DNA of 64,000 nucleotides. Origin: Diphasiastrum complanatum (taxonomy: Eukaryota; Streptophyta; Lycopodiopsida; Lycopodiales; Lycopodiaceae). Shown here piece by piece: positions 1 to 11,965 of the stretch. Every line of letters begins with the position of its first letter. Positions within the stretch are counted from its first letter, which is position 1. The DNA lies in contig CM055109.1 of assembly GCA_029204225.1 (NCBI GenBank), forward strand, positions 2,786,145-2,850,144. Reading direction: 5' to 3'. The notes under the pieces were generated by a model, which did not search any database, was not told the DNA's origin, and worked only from the letters and a program-made list of their open reading frames with translations. The position numbers and the translations under genes were made by a program.

Positions 1-1837
1 TTTGCTCATCTACCAGTCAAGGTTATTTTTATGCAGCTATGTTCGAATTTGACTTATAGTTTCTTTGAGCTTAATCACATTGGCCTTTCTAACATCTTGA
101 ACCTATAGTTTGTTGTAAGTTCTTGCAAAAATCTAGAACACACTTCTACTAGGATTTGTCCCTCAAAGTTAGGGTTTGTGCTAAGTATTCAAAAGTGTTT
201 GTTGGTCTTGCTACGCGAATGCTACTATGCCAACAATATTCCAACTTTGCTAGAGTAGGGTGTGTGTAGCCCTAATCCATTGCTAACAAAGTGCAAAATG
301 ATTTTACAACATTTTATTATTCACCGAGTTTCCAAATGTTTCAAATTTTTTGACTAATTCAAAACATTCTTTTTCTTACTAACAAAAAGTCACTCAAAAC
401 ATATAGAAGGCACGAGGGACATGGTAGGATTTTAGCTTAGTTCGTCCAGTAAAATACATTTTCTAGAGGTGTTGGAAACAAACTAATCAATGTACTTAGA
501 GAGAACATTCATTTCTAAACTACCAATAAAGGGTTGTTTCGATGCTACCAATGTGTGTAGTTTTTTTCTAAAAGTAGAGCACTAACGGTGATTGTATTTG
601 CTTCTCAGTTCTACATTAAAAGTTGTATCAATCTCTAAGTAAGTTATTATTTTTAGTACATCTACTTTTTTTATGGTGGTAGCCTATTTAAGCTTGCATT
701 TTCATTATAATTTTTTGTTTGATAGCAAAAGCTATAATATTTCAATATTCTTCTTATTAGCCTTGAACTGTAGTTTGCTGATTTTAACTTGTCTTGATCG
801 GCTCAGTTTTGACTCCATAAAGCAGCAAATAAAGCATATTTATGTGTTTCGACGTCCTTGAATGTTAGGTTGGGGTTGAATTTTTATTCTTTATCATCAT
901 TATCATCTCCTATCATACATAGCACATATTTCGAGTCATTTTTAGCTCTTTTATTAATCTTCATTTCATTGTCCTTCACAAATGGGATGCTTGCTTCCAT
1001 ATTTTGGTTTGGGGTTGTTTCACCCATCCGCACACAACAAACCTCACCTTGGCAACTCCCACCCTTGGCATTGGCGTGCGGCCCACGCTAGCTCCTGCGC
1101 TGGTGTCCTTCGAAGAGTTGTGGGACACCCTGACGGCGTCACGACAATGCCCATGCGGAGGGGAAGGTGTCCTGGTGGCTGTCCATGTAGGTGCACAGGG
1201 GATGACACTGCTGGCTCCTTCCCGCGCTTTGTGTCCCCGAGCTTGCTCCCGCAACCTGCCTCGCTGCGACCCCATCGCGGAGGCCCGCTATCGGTAGCGT
1301 TGTTGTGGATGTTGCACCCCTTCCCTATTCCGCTGCTAGCACATCGGAAGCTAGGTTTTTGGACAGCAAGGTCCACATTTGGAACACTTTGGACAGCAAA
1401 GTGTTGGTGATTTTGTGGCTGTTGGACAGCCTGCTACAGCCTCTTGTTGGCTGTCCGAGTCTTTGCGGGATAGCAAAGCATCTTTTTACCTTGGAGGAAA
1501 CACACATGCCTCACCAAAATCAGTACCTTATGCTGATTTTCCTGTTTTGATGCTTACTTCTTATGATGACGGTGTTGCCTTACCTAGTGTTGGTGCGCAG
1601 ATCATTGATAGTAAGACTCGGGAGGATGTGATAGTAAAAGAGTATCATACTCTTCTTTGTGTGTCTTGTGGTAAGAAGACTTATGGAATCATGTGGGAAC
1701 CATTGATGGATTGCAAATCCATATTTCGGCTTGTGGCTGCTTTTTGGTTACCTACTTTGGATGGCGCATGCTTGTCTTTGTTGTAGAATGAATGATGCTA
1801 GGAAACAGACATGCATGAAGATTTAAGCAACATGCAA
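1..1837. other. Unassigned non-coding region with a GC-rich patch
   Basis: No gene is recognised here. The stretch is AT-rich apart from a GC-rich island at about 1041-1330. Open frames on both strands across that island (up to about 140 codons) have skewed, Cys/Pro/Arg-rich compositions and match no family I know. If the primer-binding site at 1838-1849 belongs to a minus-strand LTR element, this region would be that element's internal part. However, no gag, protease, integrase or reverse transcriptase motif was seen on the minus strand. Confidence 0.4.
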
Positions 1838-1849
1838 GCTCTGATACCA
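1838..1849 (-). other. Retrotransposon primer-binding site, minus strand
   Basis: On the minus strand this reads TGGTATCAGAGC, the usual plant Ty1-copia primer-binding site complementary to the initiator tRNA-Met 3' end. One base away, the plus strand starts TGTTGTC at 1851, the expected TG terminus of an LTR. I infer that an LTR of a minus-oriented element begins at 1851 and extends rightwards. Its far boundary was not found and no coding domain of the element is visible. Confidence 0.55.
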
Positions 1850-4216
1850 CTGTTGTCAAAACCAAGAATGCTAGAATAGCTCGAAATCTGGATTCAGGAC
1901 CCTAGAAATGCTATTTTCAAGGACAACTTGAGCCTAACAGATCTAGGAATGAAACATGCATCTGATATACACATAGAACAGCAAGCTGTAGATCATAAGA
2001 ATGATCCTAATTCAATCCTCTTTGAACTCTATTCATTGCCTATTGAATGAATCAAGATGTGGACTTTTCCCTACTTGCTGGCTACATCAAATAGGTGCCT
2101 CAGATCTGAAAAATCGTATTCTGATCAGGCTTCTATATGACTTCTATTCTCTATGAAATTGTATCAGGCAAGATGATTTTCCATGTGTTGATGGTCAAGT
2201 TGTATCCTCTCTAGCTCTACTTTCTACGGATCCTTCAGTGCTTCTGCATCCATTGTTAGCAAATGTCTTTCAAATGGTCATTGTTGCTTGTCTTGATTAA
2301 AAAATTCTGCTTCTGCATCCATTGTTAGCAGATGATCATTGTAGCTTATCTTGATGAGATATTTATAGATGAGTACCTAGGCCAAAGTTCATCAGTTGGT
2401 GCTTCTGCTATTATGCTTGGTTCTACTACACTTATGGATCATGTTCTTTTAGATGATGCTTTATACTTATGCGTATTACAAATACCTTGGTTTGATGCCA
2501 CCTTGTATACATGGGCATTACGACTTCCTTGGCATGCTGACATTTTATATTAATGGATCTTATGGATACCTTGGGCTGTTGATGAATTTTCATGGCATAC
2601 TTGGTTGCTACATATAGCTTGGCCTCTGGTGATATTGCAAAGTAGTTGTGTTGTTGTTGATGATCCATTGTTTATCTGGCATGCTTAGTGATTGATATAG
2701 AATGGATTTCATTTTATCCTCCTGCTTGCTGTTAGTATTCTAATGCCACTATTTTCCCTTCGTGTAAATATTTTGGTCCTGCTATTCATGCCTATTGTTT
2801 CTATATGTTCCTTGGATTGCTGATCACCGCCATGCCTAGTTTCTCCAAATAGCTTGGGTTATCCGTGTTGCCATGTTTCTTTGCAATGGTATTCTTGGCC
2901 CATTAAGGTTCCTTGATAGCACCTTTGGATTCACATGGATACAAACTATAGCTATTTCTTGCAGTGTTTCTTATTTTACATATATAGTTGGTTACTTTTT
3001 GGTAGTATATTCACATTGCTACATTCTATAGCCTGCCATCGAGGTATATCATTGTCTTTGTCTACAACATGTGCACCTGTGTGACATAGTACATGCACCA
3101 ATAGGTTAGAAAATTGTGGATAACGTACTCCATAGCAACTAGTGCACATATAGCATAAGGATGTCTATGGCTCAAGTGAGTAAGTAACCTTGTTAGTGAA
3201 TTTATTATTAGATGGGGGAAACAAAATAAGGCATCAACACACATAGAATAAGAAAATAGGGCTTCTTAGGTTTGCACTACAAATGTAATTTATTAGTCAT
3301 GTGGAGGGAATATTATAGTGAAAGGAACATGATAGAAGGTGCAACATAAAATGTCATTGTAAAATCTAATATAGTAAAGGGTAAACAGCCAACAAACAAA
3401 GCTGATTAGATAAAGGAATATTTTGATGCAAGCATATCCAACTAAGTGTAGCACTGATAATAGAAAACTTATTCTATTCATAGAGATGCCAGTATTCACA
3501 TTCATTACATGTGTCTACTCCATCTTACATGAATCAATGATCCAGATTGAGTTTGAGGACTACCAGTCCCTAGGACATAATAATGGGACCTCATTTCTTT
3601 TCTACAAATATGAATGGCTGTAATTATCAGCCCTCAAACCAAAAAGTCCTCATGGATGGAATCTTGAAAATACATATGCATCATGGATGGAATCTTGAAA
3701 TTACGTAACCCTCACAGATGGAATCATTGACGAAATCTTGAGAATTATGTCCATAATTTTTTCAGATTTTTGTGACACAAAATATACCATAATGGGTGTT
3801 TGTCAGCACACGGGAAGGATATAATGGCTCATCTTCTCATCTCACCGCTACCGCAGCTCGATGAAAAGACTTGCCACTTACCATGGGCCTCCAAACAGCC
3901 ATTACCTGGTCCAGAGGCCTCAACAACTGTCATAGGCATAACCACTTGTCTATTGTGGTTCATTTGCAACCTTGTGAAATTCATCAGTTGCAAATGCGGG
4001 TGTCTTTGCCCTATAAAGAATATCAGTACTTAAATGTTTCATCGGATTGTTTATCCTTTTTGAGTTTGCTCTAAATCCAGAATCACAAGACCTGTTTTCA
4101 TCTAACAAGATAACTCAAAAAGCGACAGAACTAATAGCAGAAAATTCTCAAAAAAAAAAACAATTCATTCAGAAAGCAGTAAAATTCTTGCAACTATATC
4201 CAAGGGAGGCAAATAC
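1850..4216. other. Intronic or intergenic DNA left of the EF-hand exon
   Basis: No coding exon was recognised. The left part is presumably the LTR starting at 1851. Because the EF-hand gene runs leftwards from 4883 and its first coding exon ends at a good donor at 4217, this region is either the first intron of that gene or downstream flank if the gene is truncated. Short imperfect tandem repeats occur at 2241-2361 and about 3647-3745. I looked on the minus strand for the missing EF-hand exons and could not identify any. Confidence 0.4.
2241..2361. repeat. Two-copy tandem repeat, about 69 bp
   Basis: The phrase CTTCTGCATCCATTGTTAGC occurs at 2241 and again at 2310. Each copy is followed by related sequence (a TCATTGT-GCTT-TCTTGAT block). 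The second copy is shorter by internal deletion. It lies inside the putative minus-strand LTR. Confidence 0.7.
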
Positions 4217-4883
4217 CTATTTCTTCTTCTGAGAAACTTGGAAGATACTCCCTGAAAGAGACCAGATTGTCGTGATTCTTATCATGCAACTCCCATTCTC
4301 GTTTGGTGCGATGTAGGGCATCATTCTCAGCCAACCGGACGTGCCAATCCTGTAACTCCTTCAAGCTAATAAAATGATCTGAAGGATTGGTATCAATGAG
4401 TGGGAACAAAACGGTTAGGCGCTGCGAGATGTTGAACTGATCCTCATCATTTAGATAATCCTCGTCGCCATAATCATCATCCCATGAGGCATGTTCCTCA
4501 GTTGCTTGTGGATACCGCAACATCTCAAAGTGAGAATCCACATGAGAATCTTCTTTAGCCTCTCCATTGAGCTCATTAATAGGTGTATTTTTGTCCCATT
4601 CTTGGTACTTCTGCCTAAAGTACTCTCGCTCCCACGTTCGGTCTTCTCGCTTGCGCTCGAAATCTGCGACAATTGGATCGAAGGGCACCGGTTCATGTCT
4701 GGCATCTGTGGTGGCATTAGAGTGAGCTCTCAAAATGGTGGCATTAGAGTGAGCTCTCAAAATCAACCGACGTCCAAGCTGCTTCCGGTGCCCCCCAGTT
4801 AGGGATATAGAAGGATGGCTTGAGAATCTCAACAATGCTAAGCAAGCTATTGCAAGGAGAAAATAGACAACACCTGCCTTCAT
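4217..4883 (-). CDS. EF-hand Ca2+-binding protein, secretory pathway (first coding exon only)
   Basis: This is the N-terminal part of a plant reticulocalbin/CREC-like EF-hand protein, resembling the Arabidopsis At5g08580 type. I chose the Met at 4883, the second in the frame, because it directly precedes a hydrophobic signal peptide or anchor (MKAGVVYFLLAIACLALL). The alternative Met at 4931 adds 16 residues. Next come a basic segment, the family motif VPFDPIVADFERKREDRTWE, an acidic stretch (DDDYGDEDYLNDEDQFN), a 13-residue EF-like loop (DTNPSDHFISLKE) and a canonical 12-residue loop (DKNHDNLVSFRE). The exon ends after SFSEEE at an ATAG|GTATTT donor (4217/4216). Family members carry further EF-hands, so 3' exons are missing from view. 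An in-frame 27-bp duplication gives two NAT glycosylation sequons. Likely role: Ca2+ binding in the ER/Golgi lumen (family knowledge). Confidence 0.8.
4710..4763 (-). repeat. In-frame 27-bp tandem duplication in the EF-hand gene
   Basis: Two identical 27-bp units occupy 4710-4736 and 4737-4763. In the EF-hand frame each encodes nine residues containing RAHSNAT, so the N-glycosylation sequon is doubled. Identity of the copies implies a recent event. It lies just after the signal anchor, in a segment that varies among family members. Confidence 0.9.
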
Positions 4884-5296
4884 AATGAATCCCTCACCAG
4901 AATTCTTACACAAAACAATGCACCACTTCAAACCTCTCTTTCATAAAATATCAGTGTCAACTGCAGCACCAGAGATCTACAAGGAAAACTCACAAAAGGT
5001 TGTTTAAACCCCGAAATCTGCCGCTTACAGCCACAAAATGGGTGCGAAAACTCTTGGATATACAAAAAACTTCTTGATTCTGCCAGCTTCCATGTCCAAA
5101 TCAAAACCGTGTTGAGGTCTGTAATCAATCGCCTGTTTTTGCAGACAAGCATTCAGCATCAGCAGTTTGTTTGGTTTCTTCATAAATGAAAGATGAGCAG
5201 ACAGCGCCTCTCGAACAGCTTCGAATAAACAGCTGTATTGGATCGGGATTTCTGCTCAAACCAGCATCGATCCAATAGCGCGTCATACTCGCTTTC

Positions 5297-5331
5297 CTCT
5301 CTCGTTCTCTCTCGTTCTCTCTCTCTCTCTC
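5297..5331. repeat. CT/GA-rich microsatellite upstream of the EF-hand gene
   Basis: This is a CTCTCGTT-type repeat passing into pure (CT)n. On the coding strand of the EF-hand gene it reads as GAGA repeats in the promoter-proximal region, a common feature of plant promoters. Regulatory function is inference only. Confidence 0.75.
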
Positions 5332-5791
5332 ATATCTGCCTGGTGGTGCTCGATGGCATGATATGCTTTAAGTCCTCGCACTTGGATGCTCGCCACGCGT
5401 CACACCACCACCTGGAATCTTCGATTACTAGCACGTGGCAAAATCTTAATGCTTCTAGAAATATCCCATGACGGTGGGCTTAAAGTCCCGCCGTTAGGAT
5501 ACGAGGTCCAGGGGCTTATTACTTATTGCTCCTGTGTTCATGTATAATACAATTATTCTGGATTCTGGGGGGCGAGGCATTCTATGGGTGGCCAACAAAT
5601 AAATGCCCATGGCCCAAAAAATCTGTTAAGCATATTTTGCACTAGAGTGCTCTTGGGAAGGACAAGTAGAGATTGGGGAGATGAACTAAGAGTGTGTTGG
5701 AGCTCCCACCACCACCCTTGGATGGTGTTTACACCATCACTGACCTGTTGGTGATGGTGCAAAATACATTCATCTGGTAGAAGGCCAAAGT

Positions 5792-5904
5792 TGATATTGC
5801 ACATAAACACAAGGATTGGTGTTCCAAAGTTTGTGAGCAAGTTCATGATATTGAACATAAACACAAGGATTGGTGTTTGGGAGTTTGTGATGCAAGTTCA
5901 TGGG
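5792..5904. repeat. Two-copy tandem repeat, 54 bp
   Basis: TGATATTG(C/A)ACATAAACACAAGG begins at 5792 and again at 5846. In both copies it is followed by ATTGGTGTT and then TTTGTGA-GCAAGTTCATG with a few differences. No coding function is apparent. Confidence 0.8.
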
Positions 5905-6964
5905 GACTCATAAGATTGAAAATCCAGGCCCGACTTAGGCTCCATTGAGTGGGGTCATGGGGATCTTAATAGCCACAAAGGAAGGCTAATAGTGAGCATC
6001 AAGTAGTAGTAGGGTTGAGTAGCTACTTCGTTGGGGTTTGTGCCTTGCCATAATTGCATTATAGCATTTTAATTCTCCTTATGGTCTTTATACTTTCTAT
6101 ATAGGCACTCGTTTGTATTTTGATAGGTTTTCCCATCTTTAATTAATGAAAACTATAAGTTTTTTCATAGCGTTAATGACGCTAATATTTTATTAACAAA
6201 TAGTTAATAAATAAGATGATAATCATGCTATGCCAAAGCTACAAATTTACATGATACCAAGCAAAAGCATAGGATAAGAGGTAGGACATTCATATATATC
6301 TACCTATACCGAAGCCGTATCAGGGCATAAGCCATACCAATCAGTACAAGAGCAAAAGACATGTATTAGGTTCACATTTACATTTTCCATGTAAGCAACT
6401 ATACTTCACTATACTAATGGACAGAGATATGACTATGGTCACAGCGTTAGGTACTAGAGTACTTTCGTGCTATACTAGCCCCCATGGATATCCCGTAAAT
6501 GTTTTCTGAGAGCCCAAACACTGAACAACTTGGGCACATCCATGCCATTCAAGTGTACCATTGTCAAGCTCTATATGAGTACGTGACCTTACAAACAACA
6601 CTGGGACATCGGATGCAAGCGAATTTAATTACATAAAAAATACAAGTTCATGTCTATTTTTAACGTACATAAGATCAGACCATTCTAATCATTACTAGTT
6701 AGTACCTTTAGAGAAAGAAATTTCAATATAATCATGCATGGATAAGACTTCTTGTAGTAACGAATAAGGCTACCCACCGTATTGGTGCAGTTTCGTATAG
6801 CATCATACCTGAATGATAGACGACGTCATCTCTTGCGAATTATCCATCTTCAGCTGTTTTAACAAATCACCTACGTGCTAGAAGATTCAAACTGAGTAGA
6901 TAAATATATAATGTTTGATAGTAATTGAATGTTAGATTTGTAATTTGAGAGAGAGAGATTTGTA

Positions 6965-6968
<4 letters not shown>

Positions 6969-7002
<34 letters not shown>

Positions 7003-7021
7003 TGTGAGAGAGAGAGAGAGA
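6969..7021. repeat. (GT)n(GA)n compound microsatellite
   Basis: An uninterrupted run of GT repeats (one TATG interruption) changes into GA repeats. The same GT-to-GA compound pattern recurs near 48.93 kb. Confidence 0.95.
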
Positions 7022-7588
7022 ATTTGAAGCTTGCAATAATGGTTCAATTGTGTAATAGACTGTTATTTTTTAATTGCTTGTGTATGTGACAAAGATATTC
7101 AAAGAAAAGAAAAGAGAGGAAGCGTTGTAAGAGCGAACAAGCTTGCACTCAAGCTTCAAGCTTACCGGTGAGTTTGTATTGTTTCAATTTTTTTATTATT
7201 TGAATACGTTACTCAATATAGTAAGAAAGTCAAATGTAATTTATCACTTTTATTTTTTAAAAGCAATGTCATATTTTATCACATACACTAGAAATTAGTT
7301 AATATGAAAGAGTGAAATGTAAGTAATTAAAATTCCCAATCCTAGGAAGGTGTGTAGCCTTTACTTTTCTCCCGTTAAAGGCGAGGTTCTAATCTTTTCT
7401 TGAATGGAAAAATCTATACGTTGTAGGGAGGGAATTTGAGGTGACATTTGGAAATAGGACATAACTGCAAGGTTCGTGTATTGTAATTACCACATTCAAC
7501 TCTAACTATATTAAAAGTATACATAATAGTATTGCAATGAATATAAAAAAAAAAAAAAATGAATGCAAGTGAATTTAAGTATTTATAA

Positions 7589-7855
7589 TCATAAATCATT
7601 CTCGTCATTTTCATCGTTCTCATCATCACACAAGTCTTGACACTCATTTGAATCTAGGTCTAAGTATAATCGTAGATTTTCAATCATGTCTCTTTGATAA
7701 TGTGAGCTACCCTCATATGCAACCTCCTCTTCTTCTAGTTCTAGTTCTATCTCATCCAAACGTGGGGGCCTAAAATTATCAGCCTCAATTTGGCCTTGTA
7801 CAATCATAGGAATCTCATCATTTGCAATTGTATCTTCTTCTCTCGTCATTTCCAT
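7589..7855 (-). pseudogene. CACTA transposase C-terminal acidic fragment
   Basis: An 88-codon frame rich in Asp/Glu and ending in repeated DEN triplets. Its composition and position, downstream of the tnp2 fragment on the same strand, fit the acidic C-terminus common in CACTA tnp2-type proteins (inference). The central part of the transposase that should connect it to the 8.2-9.4 kb exons is absent. The intervening 7860-8220 has no recognisable tnp2 sequence, so it is an internal deletion or replacement. Confidence 0.5.
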
Positions 7856-8229
7856 ATCATTTGGAGCTTGGATGATCCGGGGCTGTAAACGTCCACCAAT
7901 ATAATATTACAACACGGTACTCATGCCGAAAAGTAATGAATGATCTATTTCACCAGAAACACCATGGCAACCCGGATCGCGAGCATGTGTTTATTTGTTG
8001 ATTATTTAGTTAGCCGCAATCTATTATTTCTATTTCCCTTTTGGGTGTTAATCTAGCTTAGTAACCTTACTAGTTGGATAAGCCTTAATAAGGATTTATT
8101 GTTTGTTTGATTTAGTTAGTTTTCATTTCAGTTTCGAGCACTAGTTGGGTAAGCCTTAGTGCTTCCATCCTTGTTATCTATTCTCGTTTGAAGCTTTTGG
8201 TGGGTTCTAAAAAAGTGGACGATCATCTC

Positions 8230-9400
8230 TATATTGCACCACATTGTGAGTAGATCTAGCCATCGCATAAACAAGATTTACTTTCAACATCGACCAAAGG
8301 TGCAAGATACACATCCATGTTCTTGGCCTTGTACTTTTCTGGAATCAATAAAACTAATAACAAGTGTCCCATTTTCTCAACCATGGAGGTATATTATAAT
8401 TAACGAGCACAACTGGCCATGTGGACCAAGTTGATGCTTGAACGCTAAAAGGATTTAGGCCATCCATAGCAAGGCCAAATATTAAATTACGAGGTTCGTT
8501 TTTGAACTCGGGGCATTGGTCCTCAATATGTTTCCATGCAGGTGAGTCACTTGGTACTCGCATCACATCATCCGTAGATCGATGTTTGACATGCCAATCC
8601 ATTAGTTGTGCCAAAGATTTACATCGAAATAAACATTGCAATCGTGGGATAATTGAAAAATGTCGTAACACTTTTCGTGGCACCTTATCCCCTTGTACGT
8701 TAACTCGATAACGTAAAGCGTTACACGTTGGACATTGAAGCTTTTTTGAATGCTCGCCTTTATATAAAACATGGTCTTTTGGACATGCATGTATTGTGTT
8801 GTAATTCATTCCAAGCACGTTCATCATCTTTCGTGCTTCTTTTCGTGTTTTAGGTATCACGTTTTCTTTTGGAAGTATTCTAAGCAACAACCTAAAAAAA
8901 ATAGCAATGTTAGCTGTTAGAAAAAAAAATTCAAGTTAATGTATATACGCGCTATAAAGTACAAAAGTTGTGTTATGCGTTAAGTACCCGAATAATGATG
9001 TGATACTACGGTCACTCCATTTGTATTTTGCTTGAAGGTTTAGAATAAGAATTGACGTAGCTAGTCTCGAAATGGATGCTCCTGGATACAAAGGAGTGTC
9101 TGCCTCCTTGCGCAATAGAATCTCATCTTTATCCATCTCAAATTGTTCATGATTTTCATTTTCATTAGAAGATGCGTGCATAGCATCATTCTTGTTTGTT
9201 TGAAAGTACGATTCAAACATATTGTGTATTGCTTCATCATGTTGTACCTCATCATCATCATCATTAGAATCAAGTGCATTACTATTTGCTCCAATTGTAT
9301 TTGCCTCTTGAATTTGTTTCGCTCTTTGTTCTCTCATGTCTATCAAAACTTGACGTTGATTGTAACTAAAAACGGATGGATCAACTCCAAGAAATGGCAT
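8230..9400 (-). pseudogene. tnp2-like transposase (Transposase_21), broken
   Basis: This is the N-terminal half of a CACTA tnp2 transposase. Exon 1 runs 9400-8988 from the ATG, with an acidic segment followed by the LATSILILNLQ and KWSDRSITSLF motifs. A 96-bp intron (donor GG|GTACTT, acceptor TTTTTTAG) joins in phase to exon 2 from 8891. Exon 2 carries family motifs in order: KTRKEARKMM, YNTIHACPKDHVLY, CPTCNALRYR, VPRKVLRHFSIIPRLQ, WHVKHRSTDDVMRVPSDSPAWK and NLIFGLAMDGLNPF, then WPVVLVNYNIPPW. The frame stops at 8354, but recognisable sequence (IPEKYKAKNMDVYLAPLVD) continues in another frame to about 8230. Everything downstream, including the catalytic core, is missing, so the gene cannot encode a working transposase. 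Confidence 0.8.
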
Positions 9401-10160
9401 TCGATTTATTGGCTACACAGATAAACACATTCAATAAGTGACGTACATAGATTGACGAACATTATAGTAAAAAACAATCATATAAAGTTAACAAACCTCA
9501 ACGTCTTCCAAATTCGATGGTTGACCCTCATCTTTTCATCCAAACTTCCACAAATGATTTTCAAAAATGCGTCTTTCGCGCATTTTTTGCCCATCACACT
9601 TGACGCATGTGCACCATATTTTATCTTGAAAATAATTCACCTACGAGAAACAAAAATCAAATAAATGTCACTTTATCATAATATTTGAAGTCATGTTTAA
9701 CTTATAGTAACAAATTCTTTTTGAACAAAAAAACGTGCATGTTTATTATTTACATTGTTGACTTGAGTAATGTCTTCATCGCTAGACTAATCTAAATGTA
9801 ATTCATCTCCTCTTGTAATAAACTACATATATGCAAAAGTACAAAACACAAATAACATTATTAGTCAATTTGAAAACATACATTGATTTAGATAACATGA
9901 TTTTTATATGCAGATTATAGTATAATTTTCATGTTTTGATTTTTAAACAATACGATTTTTATATGTGCATTCTTATATGATTCTTTTGCATCTTGTTGCA
10001 GGTTATAAACGCACATCTATTTTTTTTTTTTTTTTGTTATCCATGTATGAAAGTCTAATTCTAATATGCATTAAAGTTTTGTAATTGATTTTCTTTTCTA
10101 TTTTAGTTTTATATATTAGGGTTTATTGTAATGTATTGTATGTTTACGAATGTAGTAATC

Positions 10161-11150
10161 ATGTCGAGATCCGGCAGTGGCGAGAGCTCGAGAGTCGATG
10201 TTTCAAGTTTTTATGCATCTCTAACTCCTGAACAAAAAGCACAATTGCAAAATATGCTTGATCAAGAAGAGGGTGGTACCTCACAAGCGGCCACGACTCC
10301 CGCCCCTGCCGAAGAGTCATCCACGAATCTTTATTACGACGTGGATCCGCAAGGGAACATAATCGCCGACCGTAAAAGGAAGGTAATTATGGATCGATTG
10401 TATTCTTTATGCCAACGCCATTTTGGCGATAGACTATTTTTGAAATGGTCCGCCAATTTTAAACGGCAGGTTATCAGTACCCTTCTTAACGATTTTCCAC
10501 AAGAAGAGGCATTCGACTCGAAGGAAGTTCATAAACACATGAGCTTCAGGATAAGACATCGTCGTGATATACTACGACGATATTATAGGGACGGGCTATC
10601 GAAACCGCACTGGTGTTCGAGGTCAGATTGGAACACTGTAAAAATTATGAAAGAACATCAGATAAATACAAGATTCAAAGAGATGTCGCGGCGTTAAGAT
10701 GCATGAAATAGGCAATCCTAAGTTGGGGCTCGAGCGGAAAGGCGGGCTTGCAAGCAAGCATGGTAAGTGAATCTAAACTACTCCTATAGTTTGTCTTTGA
10801 TTTCATATGTTTTTTTTTTTAATATGCATTATGACTAGTTGCTCACTGATTTCAACTTTGAATCGATATATAGTTGGCGGACTATGGACGTCGACCAACT
10901 AAGGAGAAATACGACTTTGTCTTTAGGGAATCATACAAGGCATTAGTCGACAAATTGAAAAACGAGGGTCGGCCTCCACATGTAAGTTTCTTTAAAGCAT
11001 TTAAACTTTGTATTCTTTGTATATTATTGTTATAAAACGCTTACGTGTTCACTCTTAACCATTAGTACTAATATGATCAAGCATTAAATACTAATGTGTC
11101 TTGTTTGCTTGTTTTTTATGCAGAGCGGACGTCACGACGACAACGAGTAA
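10161..11150 (+). pseudogene. tnpA-like CACTA accessory protein, frameshifted
   Basis: The gene diverges from the tnp2 fragment. The start is set at MSRSGSGESS (10161); an upstream in-frame Met at 10131 is weaker. Exon 1 encodes a Ser/Gln-rich N-terminus and then a basic region (DRLYSLCQRHFGDRLFLKW, HMSFRIRHRRDILRRYYRDG, PHWCSRSDWNTVKIM) like the plant transposase family that accompanies tnp2. The frame stops at 10695. Coding resumes in another frame as SWGSSGKAGLQASM up to a GTAAGT donor at 10763. Exon 2 (10874-10981) encodes LADYGRRPTKEKYDFVF and a further 19 residues. Exon 3 (11124-11150) ends at TAA. The junctions between exons agree in phase, so only the lesion near 10.69 kb (a frameshift plus a TAG) breaks it. 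Confidence 0.65.
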
Positions 11151-11608
11151 ATTAGGTTTTTAATATAAATTTTAGTTCATCTATCGTAAGTTAGAGAGAC
11201 TACGAAAGCAACAATTTTGTGATACATTGATTGACATTTTTCAATATATATATTATTGCAATTAGTCACAATATTATTATTGGCTTTGTTGGATTCCAAG
11301 ATAAGCAATGTATTAACTGACTACAAATTAGTGTGCAATGTAAGTATAGAAATTGTAAGTATAAAAACTGTGCAATGTCGGATTTCCAAAAAGTGCAATC
11401 CATAATGTGCAATAACATAGGAATGTGAATTAACATAGTATGTGCAATAACATAGTATGTGAATTAAGTACCTCGTGCTTGTTATTTAATCCAAATGTTG
11501 CCTCAAAAGCCATCCAAGAACATCGCCTCTAGAAGAACACAAAAGCAAGAACAACCCGATAAAAATGCATGCGCTGTTTTTTATGCATATATGTTTTTTT
11601 AACCTAAT

Positions 11609-11965
11609 CAGTGACGTCGGATTCCGACATAAAAACCTGGGGCATATGTCAGATACACTTCACACGTCGGAGGTTTTTAGAGAACGTTCTGTTTGAACAG
11701 TATCAACAGACGTCGAAATCCGACAACCTTTATAGACGTCGAAATCCGACATCTATTTATACGTCGGATGGACGTCGGACATCCGTCGGGCAATTTTGAG
11801 GCCTTCTTTGTTAAAACAGACGTTAGATTCTGACGTGGAATGTTGGATTCTGATCTCCACCTCAGTCTTGGCGTTCGAATATGGAATCCAGTGTCTGGGA
11901 TGCCGGAAACCAGGTATTGTCGGATTCCGACGTGTTTTATAGATGTTGGATTCCGACGACCTTGT
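11609..11965. repeat. Palindromic subterminal repeats of the CACTA element
   Basis: At least eight variants of a GACGTCGGATTCCGAC-like motif occur here, in both complete palindromic form (GTCGGATTCCGAC) and degraded forms (GTCGAAATCCGAC, GTTAGATTCTGAC, GTTGGATTCCGAC). Arrays of short repeats just inside the ends are the DNA-binding sites of TNPA in En/Spm-type elements, and I infer the same role here. Many differences are C-to-T or G-to-A at CG sites, consistent with methylation decay. Confidence 0.7.

Larger units (their letters stand above)
5150..7580. other. EF-hand gene upstream region and intergenic DNA
   Basis: The left end (about 4890-5330) should hold the 5' UTR and promoter of the minus-strand EF-hand gene. 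A CT-rich tract at 5297-5331 (GAGA on the coding strand) lies about 410 bp upstream of its ATG. A 54-bp tandem repeat (5792-5904) and a microsatellite (6969-7021) follow. No gene or transposon domain was recognised between about 5340 and 7580. Confidence 0.45.

Noticed and set aside
982-1786. Overlapping open frames of 80-140 codons on both strands
   Set aside because: They occur in several frames over a GC-rich patch, have no recognisable motif and show no consistent splice or start signals. They are most likely chance frames or decayed repeat sequence.
7286-7296. CACTAGAAATT as the left end of the CACTA element
   Set aside because: It begins CACTA but diverges from the CACTACAACAA right end after the fifth base, and has no subterminal repeat field beside it.
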